Shown here: positions 57,730-64,000 of the stretch, in pieces
Position numbering within the stretch: the first letter of the stretch is position 1
Layout: every line of letters begins with the position of its first letter
Assembly (NCBI RefSeq): GCF_021922925.1
Contig: NZ_CP040786.1
Span: 1,736,001 to 1,800,000, forward strand
DNA from: Clavibacter phaseoli
GTDB taxonomy: Bacteria; Actinomycetota; Actinomycetes; Actinomycetales; Microbacteriaceae
Direction of reading: 5' to 3'
Length of the DNA: 64,000 nt
The notes under the pieces: generated by a model
Database searches by the model: none
Seen by the model: only the letters and a program-made list of their open reading frames with translations
What the model was told of the DNA's origin: nothing
Program-made: the position numbers and the translations under genes

Positions 57730-58752
57730 TCAGGTGCGCGGGCGCGGGATCTCCAGCCACAGGTCGACCTCGTCGTCCAGGTCGTCGCTGCCCAGCAGGC
57801 TCGCGCTGCCGTCGCCCGCCACGCTGAGGCCGACGACGGTGATCGCCGTGTCGGACCCCTCGGGCACCGTGCGGGCGATGATCTTGTCCGCCCGCGTGTC
57901 CCGCACGGCTTCGGCCAGCCGGTCGAGCACCACGTCGCGCGTAGCGTCGTCGAGGTCGTCGATGCCGCCCTCGTCGAGGAGCGTGACCACCGTCCCGCGG
58001 CGCCGGGCGAGCATGACCTGCTCGCGGACCGCGTCGTTGAGGAGCGTGCGCCCGCGGATCTCGTCGCGGATCGCCCCCTCGAGGTAGAGGCACTCCTGCC
58101 GCTCCTCCGGGGAGAGGTCGCCGCCCGTCTCCACGATGCGTCGCAGCATCGGGACCGCCATCCGGCTCGTCTGGCGGAGCCGGAACTGGCGCTCGTAGAG
58201 GTGCGCCTCCTGGGCGGCCTGCCAGTCGGCGGCCTCCCGCTCGGCGCGGTGGAACTGGCGGGCGTCGCGCGCGGCCTTGGCGAGCGCGTGCGCGAGGACG
58301 TGCGAGACGGCGACCCACAGCGCGCTGCCCGTGACGCCGAAGTCGACGAGCCCGGCCGGTCCCGCCCACAGCACGGTCTGGACCGCGAGGATCACGACGC
58401 CCGCCCACGCGAAGCCCTGCCGCCGGCGTGCGGACGTGATCGTCATGAGGGTGCCCACGGCCGCGATGTGCCAGGTGGAGAACGGCGGGACGGACGCGGC
58501 CGAGAGCTGGCTCGTGACCAGGACCGGCACGACCGTGGCGACGGCCAGGTTGAACGCCGCCAGCCAGATCGGCATGACCGTGGGGCTCGTCGGCCACAGG
58601 CTCATCAGCGTGGCCGCGAGGTAGAGCGCGACGGCGAGGAGCGTCACGGCCGGATCCGCCGGGGCCGCGATCGCCACGAGCGCGAGCACCATGTGGTACG
58701 CCGAGAACAGGGCGGCGAGGCCGAGGACGATCGACCGCGGGACGACGATCAC
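57730..58752 (-). CDS. membrane protein resembling a degenerate histidine kinase
   Basis: A 340-residue protein with five or six N-terminal hydrophobic helices (to about residue 150), a long helix with DARQFHRAEREAADWQAAQEA, then a helical region (ERQECLYLEGAIRDEIRG) and a short alpha/beta end (LTLLNDAVREQVMLARRRGTVV... DEVDLWLEIP). The arrangement copies the neighbouring kinase, but there is no HD phosphoacceptor motif and no N or G box, so ATP binding and phosphorylation are not expected. It overlaps the kinase stop (GTGA) as third gene of the regulator operon and may sense or modulate kinase activity. Confidence 0.7.
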   Translation of the reverse strand: MIVVPRSIVLGLAALFSAYHMVLALVAIAAPADPAVTLLAVALYLAATLMSLWPTSPTVMPIWLAAFNLAVATVVPVLVTSQLSAASVPPFSTWHIAAVGTLMTITSARRRQGFAWAGVVILAVQTVLWAGPAGLVDFGVTGSALWVAVSHVLAHALAKAARDARQFHRAEREAADWQAAQEAHLYERQFRLRQTSRMAVPMLRRIVETGGDLSPEERQECLYLEGAIRDEIRGRTLLNDAVREQVMLARRRGTVVTLLDEGGIDDLDDATRDVVLDRLAEAVRDTRADKIIARTVPEGSDTAITVVGLSVAGDGSASLLGSDDLDDEVDLWLEIPRPRT

Positions 58753-60095
58753 CGGTCGCCCCTCTCGCGGTCGGGACGCTCGGGCGCCGGCGCGTCGAGG
58801 TCCCCGGGCAGCGGGGGCGCTGCGGGTGCCGGGGCGTCCTCCGGGGCGGGCCAGCGGATCCGCACGGCCGTGCCCTCGCCCGGCGCGGAATCGATGGTGA
58901 CGAGGCCGCCGGCCTGCGCCACGCGTTCCTTGATGGACACGCGGAGCCCGAGGCGCTCGGTGGGGATGCGCCGTTGGTCGAAGCCGGCGCCGTCGTCGAC
59001 GACGTCGATGGCGACGCCCTCGTCGCCATGGCCGGAGATGACGAGCATGCGGGTGATGGCCTCGGCCGAGGTGCCGGCGTGCTGGAGGCTGTTCATCATC
59101 GCCTGGACCGCCGCGGAGTAGATGGCCTCTGCGGTGGCCACGGGCACCGTGCGCGTGCCGAGGTCGCGCGTCTCGAGCACGAACGGCGCGGAGAGCGCGG
59201 ACGCGGCGTCGACGATGCGCTTCGCGACGGCGCGCAGGGGCACCGACGCGTCGTCGTCCGTGCCCTGCTCCGCCGCGGCGAGGTGCCCCATCGCGTTGGC
59301 GGCCATGGTGGCGGCGAGCGCGCGGGCGGCCGGATCCGCGGTGCGGGCCGCCGAGAGCAGCGTGGTGAGGACGCTGTCGTGCACGATCGCGTCGACCTGC
59401 ACCCGCTCCACCTCCGTGGCGTGCTGCCGCACCGCGTGCGAGTAGCGCGTGAGCGCCGTGCCCTGTGCCCAGTCGACGCCGAGCGCCGCCTGGCGGAGCA
59501 CCGTGACGATCATCAGGACGGATCCCCCGAGGATGATCGAGTAGAGCACCTGCAGGAAGGAGTCGAGCGGGGTGATCACGCCGTGGCGGACCACCACCTC
59601 GAGGGCGCCCAGCGTGAGCGGGACCGCGACCGTGTAGATCACGGCGATCCAGAGGCGGAAGGCCATGGCGGCGCACGTCGTCGCGACCGTGAGCTCCTGG
59701 TAGAGGAACGGCTGCGGCACGGTCGCGCGGGTCGCGGGCTCGATGGCGAACGGCCACGTGGCGAGCGCCAGGACGAAGACCAGCGCGACGGTCGCGTGCG
59801 CGGGCACGACGCCGCGGCGGATCACGCCGGCGACGCAAGTCCAGACGAGGCCGCCGAAGAACACGGCCAGGAAGCCGATGCTCCAGGCCGGGCGCATGGT
59901 GTCCAGCTGGGCGGTGACGACCTGCAGCGACTGCAGGGCGAAGAGGAGCCCGAAGGCGCCGGCGCCGCGGCCGAGGATCGTCTCGATGCGGGCGAGGCTG
60001 ATGGGGTTGTCGGGGGTGCGCGGCGGCGCGCCGGCGAGGGCGCGCGTCACGGGAGCCGCGGAGGGCGGCGCGCTGGCCGTGGGCCTAGCGGGCAT
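58749..60095 (-). CDS. sensor histidine kinase, NarL/DesK type
   Basis: A 448-residue kinase with six or seven hydrophobic helices (residues 45-205), a HisKA_3 segment with His239-Asp240 in VDAIVHDSVLTTLL, an N box QAMMNSLQHAG (Asn335) and a G1 box DDGAGFD (367-373) with LGLRVSIKERV. Hence it should phosphorylate the regulator encoded just before it. Short extracellular loops suggest a membrane-internal or envelope signal. ATG 60095 overlaps the regulator's end by 11 bases. The C-terminus is Pro/Ala/Asp-rich. Confidence 0.88.
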   Translation of the reverse strand: MPARPTASAPPSAAPVTRALAGAPPRTPDNPISLARIETILGRGAGAFGLLFALQSLQVVTAQLDTMRPAWSIGFLAVFFGGLVWTCVAGVIRRGVVPAHATVALVFVLALATWPFAIEPATRATVPQPFLYQELTVATTCAAMAFRLWIAVIYTVAVPLTLGALEVVVRHGVITPLDSFLQVLYSIILGGSVLMIVTVLRQAALGVDWAQGTALTRYSHAVRQHATEVERVQVDAIVHDSVLTTLLSAARTADPAARALAATMAANAMGHLAAAEQGTDDDASVPLRAVAKRIVDAASALSAPFVLETRDLGTRTVPVATAEAIYSAAVQAMMNSLQHAGTSAEAITRMLVISGHGDEGVAIDVVDDGAGFDQRRIPTERLGLRVSIKERVAQAGGLVTIDSAPGEGTAVRIRWPAPEDAPAPAAPPLPGDLDAPAPERPDRERGDR

Positions 60096-60789
60096 CGCCG
60101 CCGTCCTGGTCCAGTCCCGGGAGGATGCCGTCCTCCACGGCGCGGCGGAGCAGGTCGACCTTGGTGGGCGCGGGGCGGCCGACCTCGACGTACTTGACGC
60201 GGATCCGGTCGAGGTACTCGCGCGCCGTGCTGTTCGCGATGCCCAGCTGCTGCGCGACGAGCTTGAGCGGCAGGCCGGACGCGTAGAGGTGGAGCACGTC
60301 GCGCTCGCGCCGGCCGAGCTGGGCCTTCGCGAAGTCGCGGTCGGCGTCGATCGCGGTCGCCCACTCCAGGTTGTTGAGCACGTCGCCGCGGGCGACGGTG
60401 GCGACGGCCGCCATGACGGTCTGCGTGGCCGACGACTTGGGGATCACGCCGGCTGCTCCGGCGGCGAGCGCCTCGCGGACGCTCGCGACGCGGTCGGCGA
60501 TGCTGTGGACGAGGACCGCGGCCCCCGTGCCCTGCGCGGCCTTGACGTTGTCGGTGACGGAGGACCCGTCCCCCAGCGACAGGTCGAGCACGACCACGTC
60601 GCACTCCCGGCCCACCAGGCCCTCGACGAGCTCGCGGGCGTTCGCGGCGGCCAGGATGAACTCGTACCCGGCGTCGAGGCACGCGGCCTTGAGGCCGAGG
60701 CGCACCGACTCGTGGTCGTCGACGACCGCGACCCGGACGTGCGGGCGGTCCTCGACCGCCTGGTCGGATCCCTGCGTGGTCTCGGTCAT
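60085..60789 (-). CDS. response regulator, NarL/LuxR family
   Basis: A 234-residue regulator. The receiver has the acidic pair Asp24-Asp25, phosphoacceptor Asp69 (VVVLDLSLGDG) and Lys118 (VIPKSS). The LuxR helix-turn-helix spans 159-200 (RRERDVLHLYASGLPLKL, then VAQQLGIANSTAREYL). It is first in the regulator-kinase-kinase-like operon, with TACAGT (60842-60847) as a -10 box and a leader of about 45 bases with GGGGGA. Targets are unknown; nearby envelope and carboxylase genes are candidates. Confidence 0.92.
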   Translation of the reverse strand: MTETTQGSDQAVEDRPHVRVAVVDDHESVRLGLKAACLDAGYEFILAAANARELVEGLVGRECDVVVLDLSLGDGSSVTDNVKAAQGTGAAVLVHSIADRVASVREALAAGAAGVIPKSSATQTVMAAVATVARGDVLNNLEWATAIDADRDFAKAQLGRRERDVLHLYASGLPLKLVAQQLGIANSTAREYLDRIRVKYVEVGRPAPTKVDLLRRAVEDGILPGLDQDGGDAR

Positions 60790-60841
60790 CCGGATCCCCC
60801 TCGTCGCGTGCCGCCGTCGATCACCGACGGTCCCCTCGCCC

Positions 60842-60847
60842 ACTGTA
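60842..60847 (-). promoter_or_regulatory. -10 element of the two-component operon
   Basis: TACAGT on the minus strand, 53 bases before the regulator ATG. Confidence 0.5.
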
Positions 60848-60887
60848 ACGCCCACCGGCCGCGCCCCCTCGGCGGCGGATGCCCCGG

Positions 60888-62135
60888 TCAGGAGGCGGCG
60901 GGCACCAGCACGGCCACGCTCTCGACGTGGTGGGTGTGCGGGAAGAGGTCGAACGACCGCACGGAGCGCAGCTCGTAGCCGCGCTCGGCGAACAGCGCCA
61001 CGTCCCGGGCCAGCGCGACCGGGTCGCAGGCGACGTAGACGACCTGCGCCGGATGCAGCTCCGCCAGCGCGTCGACGACGGGCTTCTTCGCGCCCGCGCG
61101 CGGCGGGTCGAGGACGACGGTCGCGCCCTGGAGGCGGCGGCGCTCCGCGGGGCTCGCCTCGCGCGCCAGCTTCTGCAGGTAGCGGTCGACGCGCGACGTG
61201 AGGGAGGCGGCGCCGACCCACTCCGCGAGGTTGTCGCCCGCGAACTCGGTGGCGACCTCGTCGCTCTCCACGCTCGTGATGCGCGTGGTGTCGCCGAAGC
61301 GGTCGCCCACGGCGGCGGCCAGCAGCCCCACTCCCCCGTAGAGGTCGAGGTTCGCGGCGCGCGGGTCGAAGAGCGCCTCGTCGATGGAGGACTGCACGGC
61401 GTCGTAGAGCGTCTCGGCCGCACGCCGGTGCACCTGCCAGAAGCCGCCGGCCTCCAGCTTGAACTCGCGGTCGCGGACGCGCTCGGTGATGGTGTCGCGG
61501 CGCTGCGGCTTGCCGTCGATGAGGAGCATGCGGACGTGGCCGTCGGCGGGGGCGACGAGGTCGATCCCCTCGACGCCGGGGAAGCGCTGGCCGAAGGGCG
61601 CGGCGCCGTTGACTCCCGCGGTGGCGAGCGGCAGAGACCGAACGGGGATCACGCGGTGCGAGCGCGAGGCGTACGGGCCGACCACGCCGTCGTCGCCCAC
61701 GTGCAGGCTGACGCGCGTGCGCCAGCCCAGCCCGTCGGACTCGTCGTCGCCGGGGAGCGCCTGCACCTGGACGTCGTGCTCGACGTGCGCCATGCGGGAC
61801 AGCGAGTCGACGACGACCTGCCGCTTCAGCTCGCGCTGGTGGGCGAGGCGGATGTGGCCGAGCTCGGCGCCGCCCACGCGGTCCTCGGGGGCGCGGTCGA
61901 CGGAGGCCTCGGCCCAGACGTGCGGCCGGCGGTGCGGCGACGCGTCGAGCACCTCGACCGTGTCGGCGCGCCAGAACGACTTCTTCGAGTCCTCGGTGAT
62001 GCGCGCGCGCACCCGCTCGCCGGGGATCGCGTCCGACACGAAGATCACCCGGCCGTCGTGCCGGGCCACGGAGACACCCCCGTGCGCCATGTTGGTCACG
62101 TCCACCTCGACCTCGCGGCCCACCTGCTCACCCAT
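60888..62135 (-). CDS. class I SAM-dependent RNA methyltransferase (TrmA/RumA family)
   Basis: A 415-residue enzyme methylating C5 of a uridine in rRNA or tRNA. An N-terminal TRAM domain (residues 5-60) precedes a catalytic domain with LDLYGGVGLLAAA (SAM site), VVLDPPRAGA and the nucleophile Cys of VYVACDP (about 371); the C-terminal HHVES supplies the base. There is no N-terminal Cys cluster for an iron-sulfur site, unlike E. coli RumA. ATG 62135 starts the TRAM domain; CAGGGT lies six bases upstream, within the proximal copy of a 51-bp tandem repeat. rRNA or tRNA target cannot be told apart. Confidence 0.9.
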   Translation of the reverse strand: MGEQVGREVEVDVTNMAHGGVSVARHDGRVIFVSDAIPGERVRARITEDSKKSFWRADTVEVLDASPHRRPHVWAEASVDRAPEDRVGGAELGHIRLAHQRELKRQVVVDSLSRMAHVEHDVQVQALPGDDESDGLGWRTRVSLHVGDDGVVGPYASRSHRVIPVRSLPLATAGVNGAAPFGQRFPGVEGIDLVAPADGHVRMLLIDGKPQRRDTITERVRDREFKLEAGGFWQVHRRAAETLYDAVQSSIDEALFDPRAANLDLYGGVGLLAAAVGDRFGDTTRITSVESDEVATEFAGDNLAEWVGAASLTSRVDRYLQKLAREASPAERRRLQGATVVLDPPRAGAKKPVVDALAELHPAQVVYVACDPVALARDVALFAERGYELRSVRSFDLFPHTHHVESVAVLVPAAS

Positions 62136-62136
62136 G

Positions 62137-62262
62137 CGGCAACCCTGACACACGCGGAGGCGGCACGATCACACGAGCGACGACGGACGGCAACCCCGAC
62201 ACACGCGGAGGCGGCACGATCACACGAGCGACGACGGACGGCAACCCGGACACACGCGGGGG
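62137..62262. repeat. 51-bp tandem direct repeat, about 2.5 copies, over a promoter
   Basis: Copies begin at 62137, 62188 and 62239 (the last partial, to about 62262), each opening CGGCAACCC. The two full copies differ at one base (T at 62146, C at 62197). On the minus strand that base is position 2 of the -10 hexamer: CAGGGT next to the methyltransferase gene, CGGGGT and CCGGGT in the farther copies. Confidence 0.92.
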
Positions 62263-62308
62263 CGTCCCCGGGACGCGCGGGCGGCCGGCGGCGTGCCACC
62301 ATGTCGGC

Positions 62309-62980
62309 GTGACCACGCGCCTCCACCTCGCCTCCACCTCCCCCGCCCGCCTGGCCCTGCTGCGCTCCGCCGGCATCGAGCCCGTCGTGCTGCCCTCCGA
62401 CGTCGACGAGCCCGCCGCGGTCGCGGCCGCGGAGGCGCGGCAGGGGCCGCTCGGCCCCGAGGACATGGTGCAGCTGCTCGCCCGGGCCAAGGCCGAGGCG
62501 GTCGTCGGGCAGCTCGTCGCCGGCGCGCCGCTCACGGGCCTCGTGCTGGGCGGCGACTCGGCCTTCGAGATCGACGGCGTCGTGCACGGCAAGCCGCACA
62601 CGGTCGAGCGCGCCACCGAGCGCTGGCGCGCGCAGCGCGGCCGGGAGGGGCGGCTGCACTCCGGGCACTGGCTGATCGAGGTGGCCGACGGCCGCATCGT
62701 CCGCGGCATCGGGCGCGCCGCCGTCGCCGACGTGCGCTTCCGGGCCGACATCACCGACGCCGAGATCGACGCCTACGTCGCGACGGGCGAGCCGCTCCTG
62801 GTCGCCGGGTCGTTCACCATCGACAGCCTGGGCGCGGCGTTCATCGAGCGGATCCAGGGCGACCCGAGCACGGTCGTCGGCCTGTCGCTCCCCACGCTCC
62901 GCTCGCTCGTCCGCGAGCTGGGCACCGAGTGGACGGACCTCTGGAACCGGCAGGGCGCCGTCGAGGCGCGGCTCGTCTGA
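62309..62980 (+). CDS. maf: Maf family nucleotide pyrophosphatase
   Basis: A 223-residue Maf/HAM1-type enzyme hydrolysing non-canonical or m5U/dTTP-type nucleotides. LASTSPARLALLRSAGI at the N-terminus, LGGDSAFEIDG with the catalytic Asp, and GKPHT are typical. Position between acyl-CoA carboxylase genes matches actinobacterial order (Rv3282). GTG 62309 is preceded by CACCAT six bases away and no Shine-Dalgarno; the tandem repeat ends about 45 bases upstream. Confidence 0.92.
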   Translation: MTTRLHLASTSPARLALLRSAGIEPVVLPSDVDEPAAVAAAEARQGPLGPEDMVQLLARAKAEAVVGQLVAGAPLTGLVLGGDSAFEIDGVVHGKPHTVERATERWRAQRGREGRLHSGHWLIEVADGRIVRGIGRAAVADVRFRADITDAEIDAYVATGEPLLVAGSFTIDSLGAAFIERIQGDPSTVVGLSLPTLRSLVRELGTEWTDLWNRQGAVEARLV

Positions 62981-62988
62981 GCGGCGCG

Positions 62989-63004
62989 GACGCCCGAGGG
63001 CGTC
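62989..63004. terminator. short hairpin between convergent maf and hypothetical gene
   Basis: GACGCCC-GA-GGGCGTC, perfect 7-bp halves, touching the stop of the convergent gene. Confidence 0.5.
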
Positions 63005-63530
63005 AGCCCATCCCGAGGACCTCGATGCGGTCCGCGAGGTAGGCCGCGAGCGGCCGGGTCTCGTGCGCGTTCGGCCCCCACTGCACGCGGAGCTCGCGGC
63101 CGCGCAGAGACAGGGGGCCGGATCCCGCGGCGAGCGATGCGGCGTCCAGCGCGATCGGCTCCCAATCGTAGTCGACCGCGTCCCCCTCCTCGAAGGCGCG
63201 GACGGCCTGGCGCCTGGCCTCCTTGCGTGCCTCCACGCCGGAGTCGAGGCCCTGGGAGCGCGTGGGCTCCACGGCGCGCGTGATGCTGCCGGTGCGGCGG
63301 AGGGATCCGTCGGCCGAGAGCAGCAGCACGCCGAGCCGCCAGGCGCGCCCCACCGGCACCATGGCCGGCTGGCGCTTGATCGGCCCGAACGAGCGCTTGG
63401 CGCGGATCTCGGCGAGCGCCTCGTCGGGCGCGCGGCGTCCCCGCAGCTCGTCGACCGTGGCCCGCAGGAGCTCCCGGAGGTCGGCCGCGGCGGCCTGCGC
63501 GTCGTCGTCGCCGGTGCCGGGTGCCGTCAT
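63003..63530 (-). CDS. hypothetical protein
   Basis: A 175-residue soluble protein I do not recognise. The N-terminus is Asp/Ala-rich and helical (to about residue 45); the middle has [27 protein letters not shown] then a charged RRTGSITR segment; the end ([19 protein letters not shown]) is beta-rich. No signal peptide, membrane helix or metal motif. The ATG at 63530 has CATGAT six bases upstream and no Shine-Dalgarno. It is divergent from the carboxylase alpha gene. Codon use matches its neighbours. Confidence 0.75.
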   Translation of the reverse strand: MTAPGTGDDDAQAAAADLRELLRATVDELRGRRAPDEALAEIRAKRSFGPIKRQPAMVPVGRAWRLGVLLLSADGSLRRTGSITRAVEPTRSQGLDSGVEARKEARRQAVRAFEEGDAVDYDWEPIALDAASLAAGSGPLSLRGRELRVQWGPNAHETRPLAAYLADRIEVLGMG

Positions 63531-63638
63531 GCGTCGATCATGCCAGGGACGCCCCGGGAGCGGCCGGTTGTGGGCGCGCGTACCCGGCGACTCCGCATGT
63601 TTGTGCGGACCCTCCGAAGCCGCGCGCAGCCCAGACCC

Positions 63639-63644
63639 TAGGCT
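63639..63644 (+). promoter_or_regulatory. -10 element of the carboxylase alpha gene (leaderless type)
   Basis: TAGGCT with eight bases to the ATG at 63653. Confidence 0.55.
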
Positions 63645-63652
63645 GGGGTCTC

Positions 63653-64000
63653 ATGACGCGTGTGAACAAGGTCCTCATCGCCAACCGGGGCGAGATCGCC
63701 GTCCGCATCATCCGGGCGGCGAGGGATGCGGGGATCGGGTCGGTCGCCGTCTACGCCGACCAGGACCGCGACGCGCTGCACGTCACGCTCGCCGACGAGG
63801 CCTACGCCCTCGACGGGCAGACGAGCGCGGAGACGTACCTCGTCATCGCCAAGCTCCTCTCCATCGCCCGCCGGTCCGGCGCCGACGCCGTGCATCCGGG
63901 CTACGGCTTCCTCGCCGAGAACGCCGACTTCGCCCAGCAGGTCATCGACGCGGGCCTCGTCTGGATCGGCCCGTCCCCGAGCGCCATCCAGCAGCTCGGC
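63653..64000 (+). CDS. accA3: acyl-CoA carboxylase alpha subunit (biotin carboxylase/BCCP), N-terminal part
   Basis: The first 116 codons of a biotin carboxylase that runs off the window end. [39 protein letters not shown] and the [14 protein letters not shown] stretch are unmistakable for acetyl/propionyl-CoA carboxylase alpha chains. The full protein should be near 590-660 residues with a C-terminal biotin domain charged by BirA (54709). It supplies carboxybiotin to AccD5/AccE. ATG 63653 has TAGGCT eight bases upstream and no Shine-Dalgarno. Confidence 0.95.
   Translation, partial: MTRVNKVLIANRGEIAVRIIRAARDAGIGSVAVYADQDRDALHVTLADEAYALDGQTSAETYLVIAKLLSIARRSGADAVHPGYGFLAENADFAQQVIDAGLVWIGPSPSAIQQLG

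Overview
The window is dense, very GC-rich actinobacterial chromosome (about 73% GC by eye, C/G in almost every third codon position). Gene content and order point to Microbacteriaceae, most likely the Clavibacter group; this is an inference from families and synteny, not a database match. I found about 57 protein genes (two cut by the window edges), no rRNA, tRNA, CRISPR array, insertion sequence or prophage, and no gene-free stretch longer than 300 bases.

Layout. 1-2625: end of a DUF4350 gene, a MoxR ATPase and a DUF58 protein. 2669-7235: a sugar-use island with a TetR repressor, an MFS transporter and a GH3 glycosidase. 7288-9169: the SpoIIM-like and RDD membrane proteins that normally sit with MoxR/DUF58. 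9244-10728: adenosylhomocysteinase. 10791-13860: copper operon csoR-copZ-copA with two tandem CsoR operators. 13938-23569: a conserved actinobacterial block (phosphomannomutase, DUF3499, a protease-like protein, DUF5719, a large membrane glycosyltransferase, WhiB, GalE, ManA). 23734-24912: an acyl-CoA dehydrogenase.

25014-50077 is a roughly 25-kb cell-surface polysaccharide region: two O-antigen-ligase/polymerase-like proteins, a histidine phosphatase, a decaprenyl-phosphate phosphoribosyltransferase (UbiA family), a GT4, a Wzx-like flippase, an Emb-type arabinosyltransferase, a secreted seven-repeat LGFP protein, a GlfT2-like galactofuranosyltransferase, UDP-galactopyranose mutase, two GT2 enzymes (one GlfT1-like), the four dTDP-rhamnose genes rmlC/rmlA and rmlB/rmlD, a GtrA protein, a Wzm/Wzt ABC exporter and another glycosyltransferase. 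Together they could make nucleotide sugars (dTDP-Rha, UDP-Galf, decaprenyl-phospho-pentose), assemble a rhamnose/galactofuranose/arabinofuranose polymer and export it. The LCP protein at 50093 is the sort of enzyme that would attach such a polymer to peptidoglycan.

50093-64000 is again conserved order: LCP protein, purE, purK, GtrA, PH-domain protein, birA, acyl-CoA carboxylase beta and epsilon, a two-component system with an extra degenerate kinase-like protein, an RNA methyltransferase, maf, a hypothetical gene and the start of the biotin carboxylase/BCCP alpha subunit. From memory the order matches M. tuberculosis Rv3255c to Rv3285 with the polysaccharide block inserted.

Regulation. Many starts have a TANNNT hexamer 6-9 bases upstream and no Shine-Dalgarno, the mark of leaderless transcripts. 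The most unusual observations are a likely AUC start codon on the UbiA gene, a leaderless 9-codon upstream ORF coupled to the phosphatase, a 51-bp tandem repeat carrying the RNA methyltransferase promoter in which the only difference between full copies falls in the -10 element, and a mycobacterial-style arabinan/galactan toolkit with an LGFP protein.
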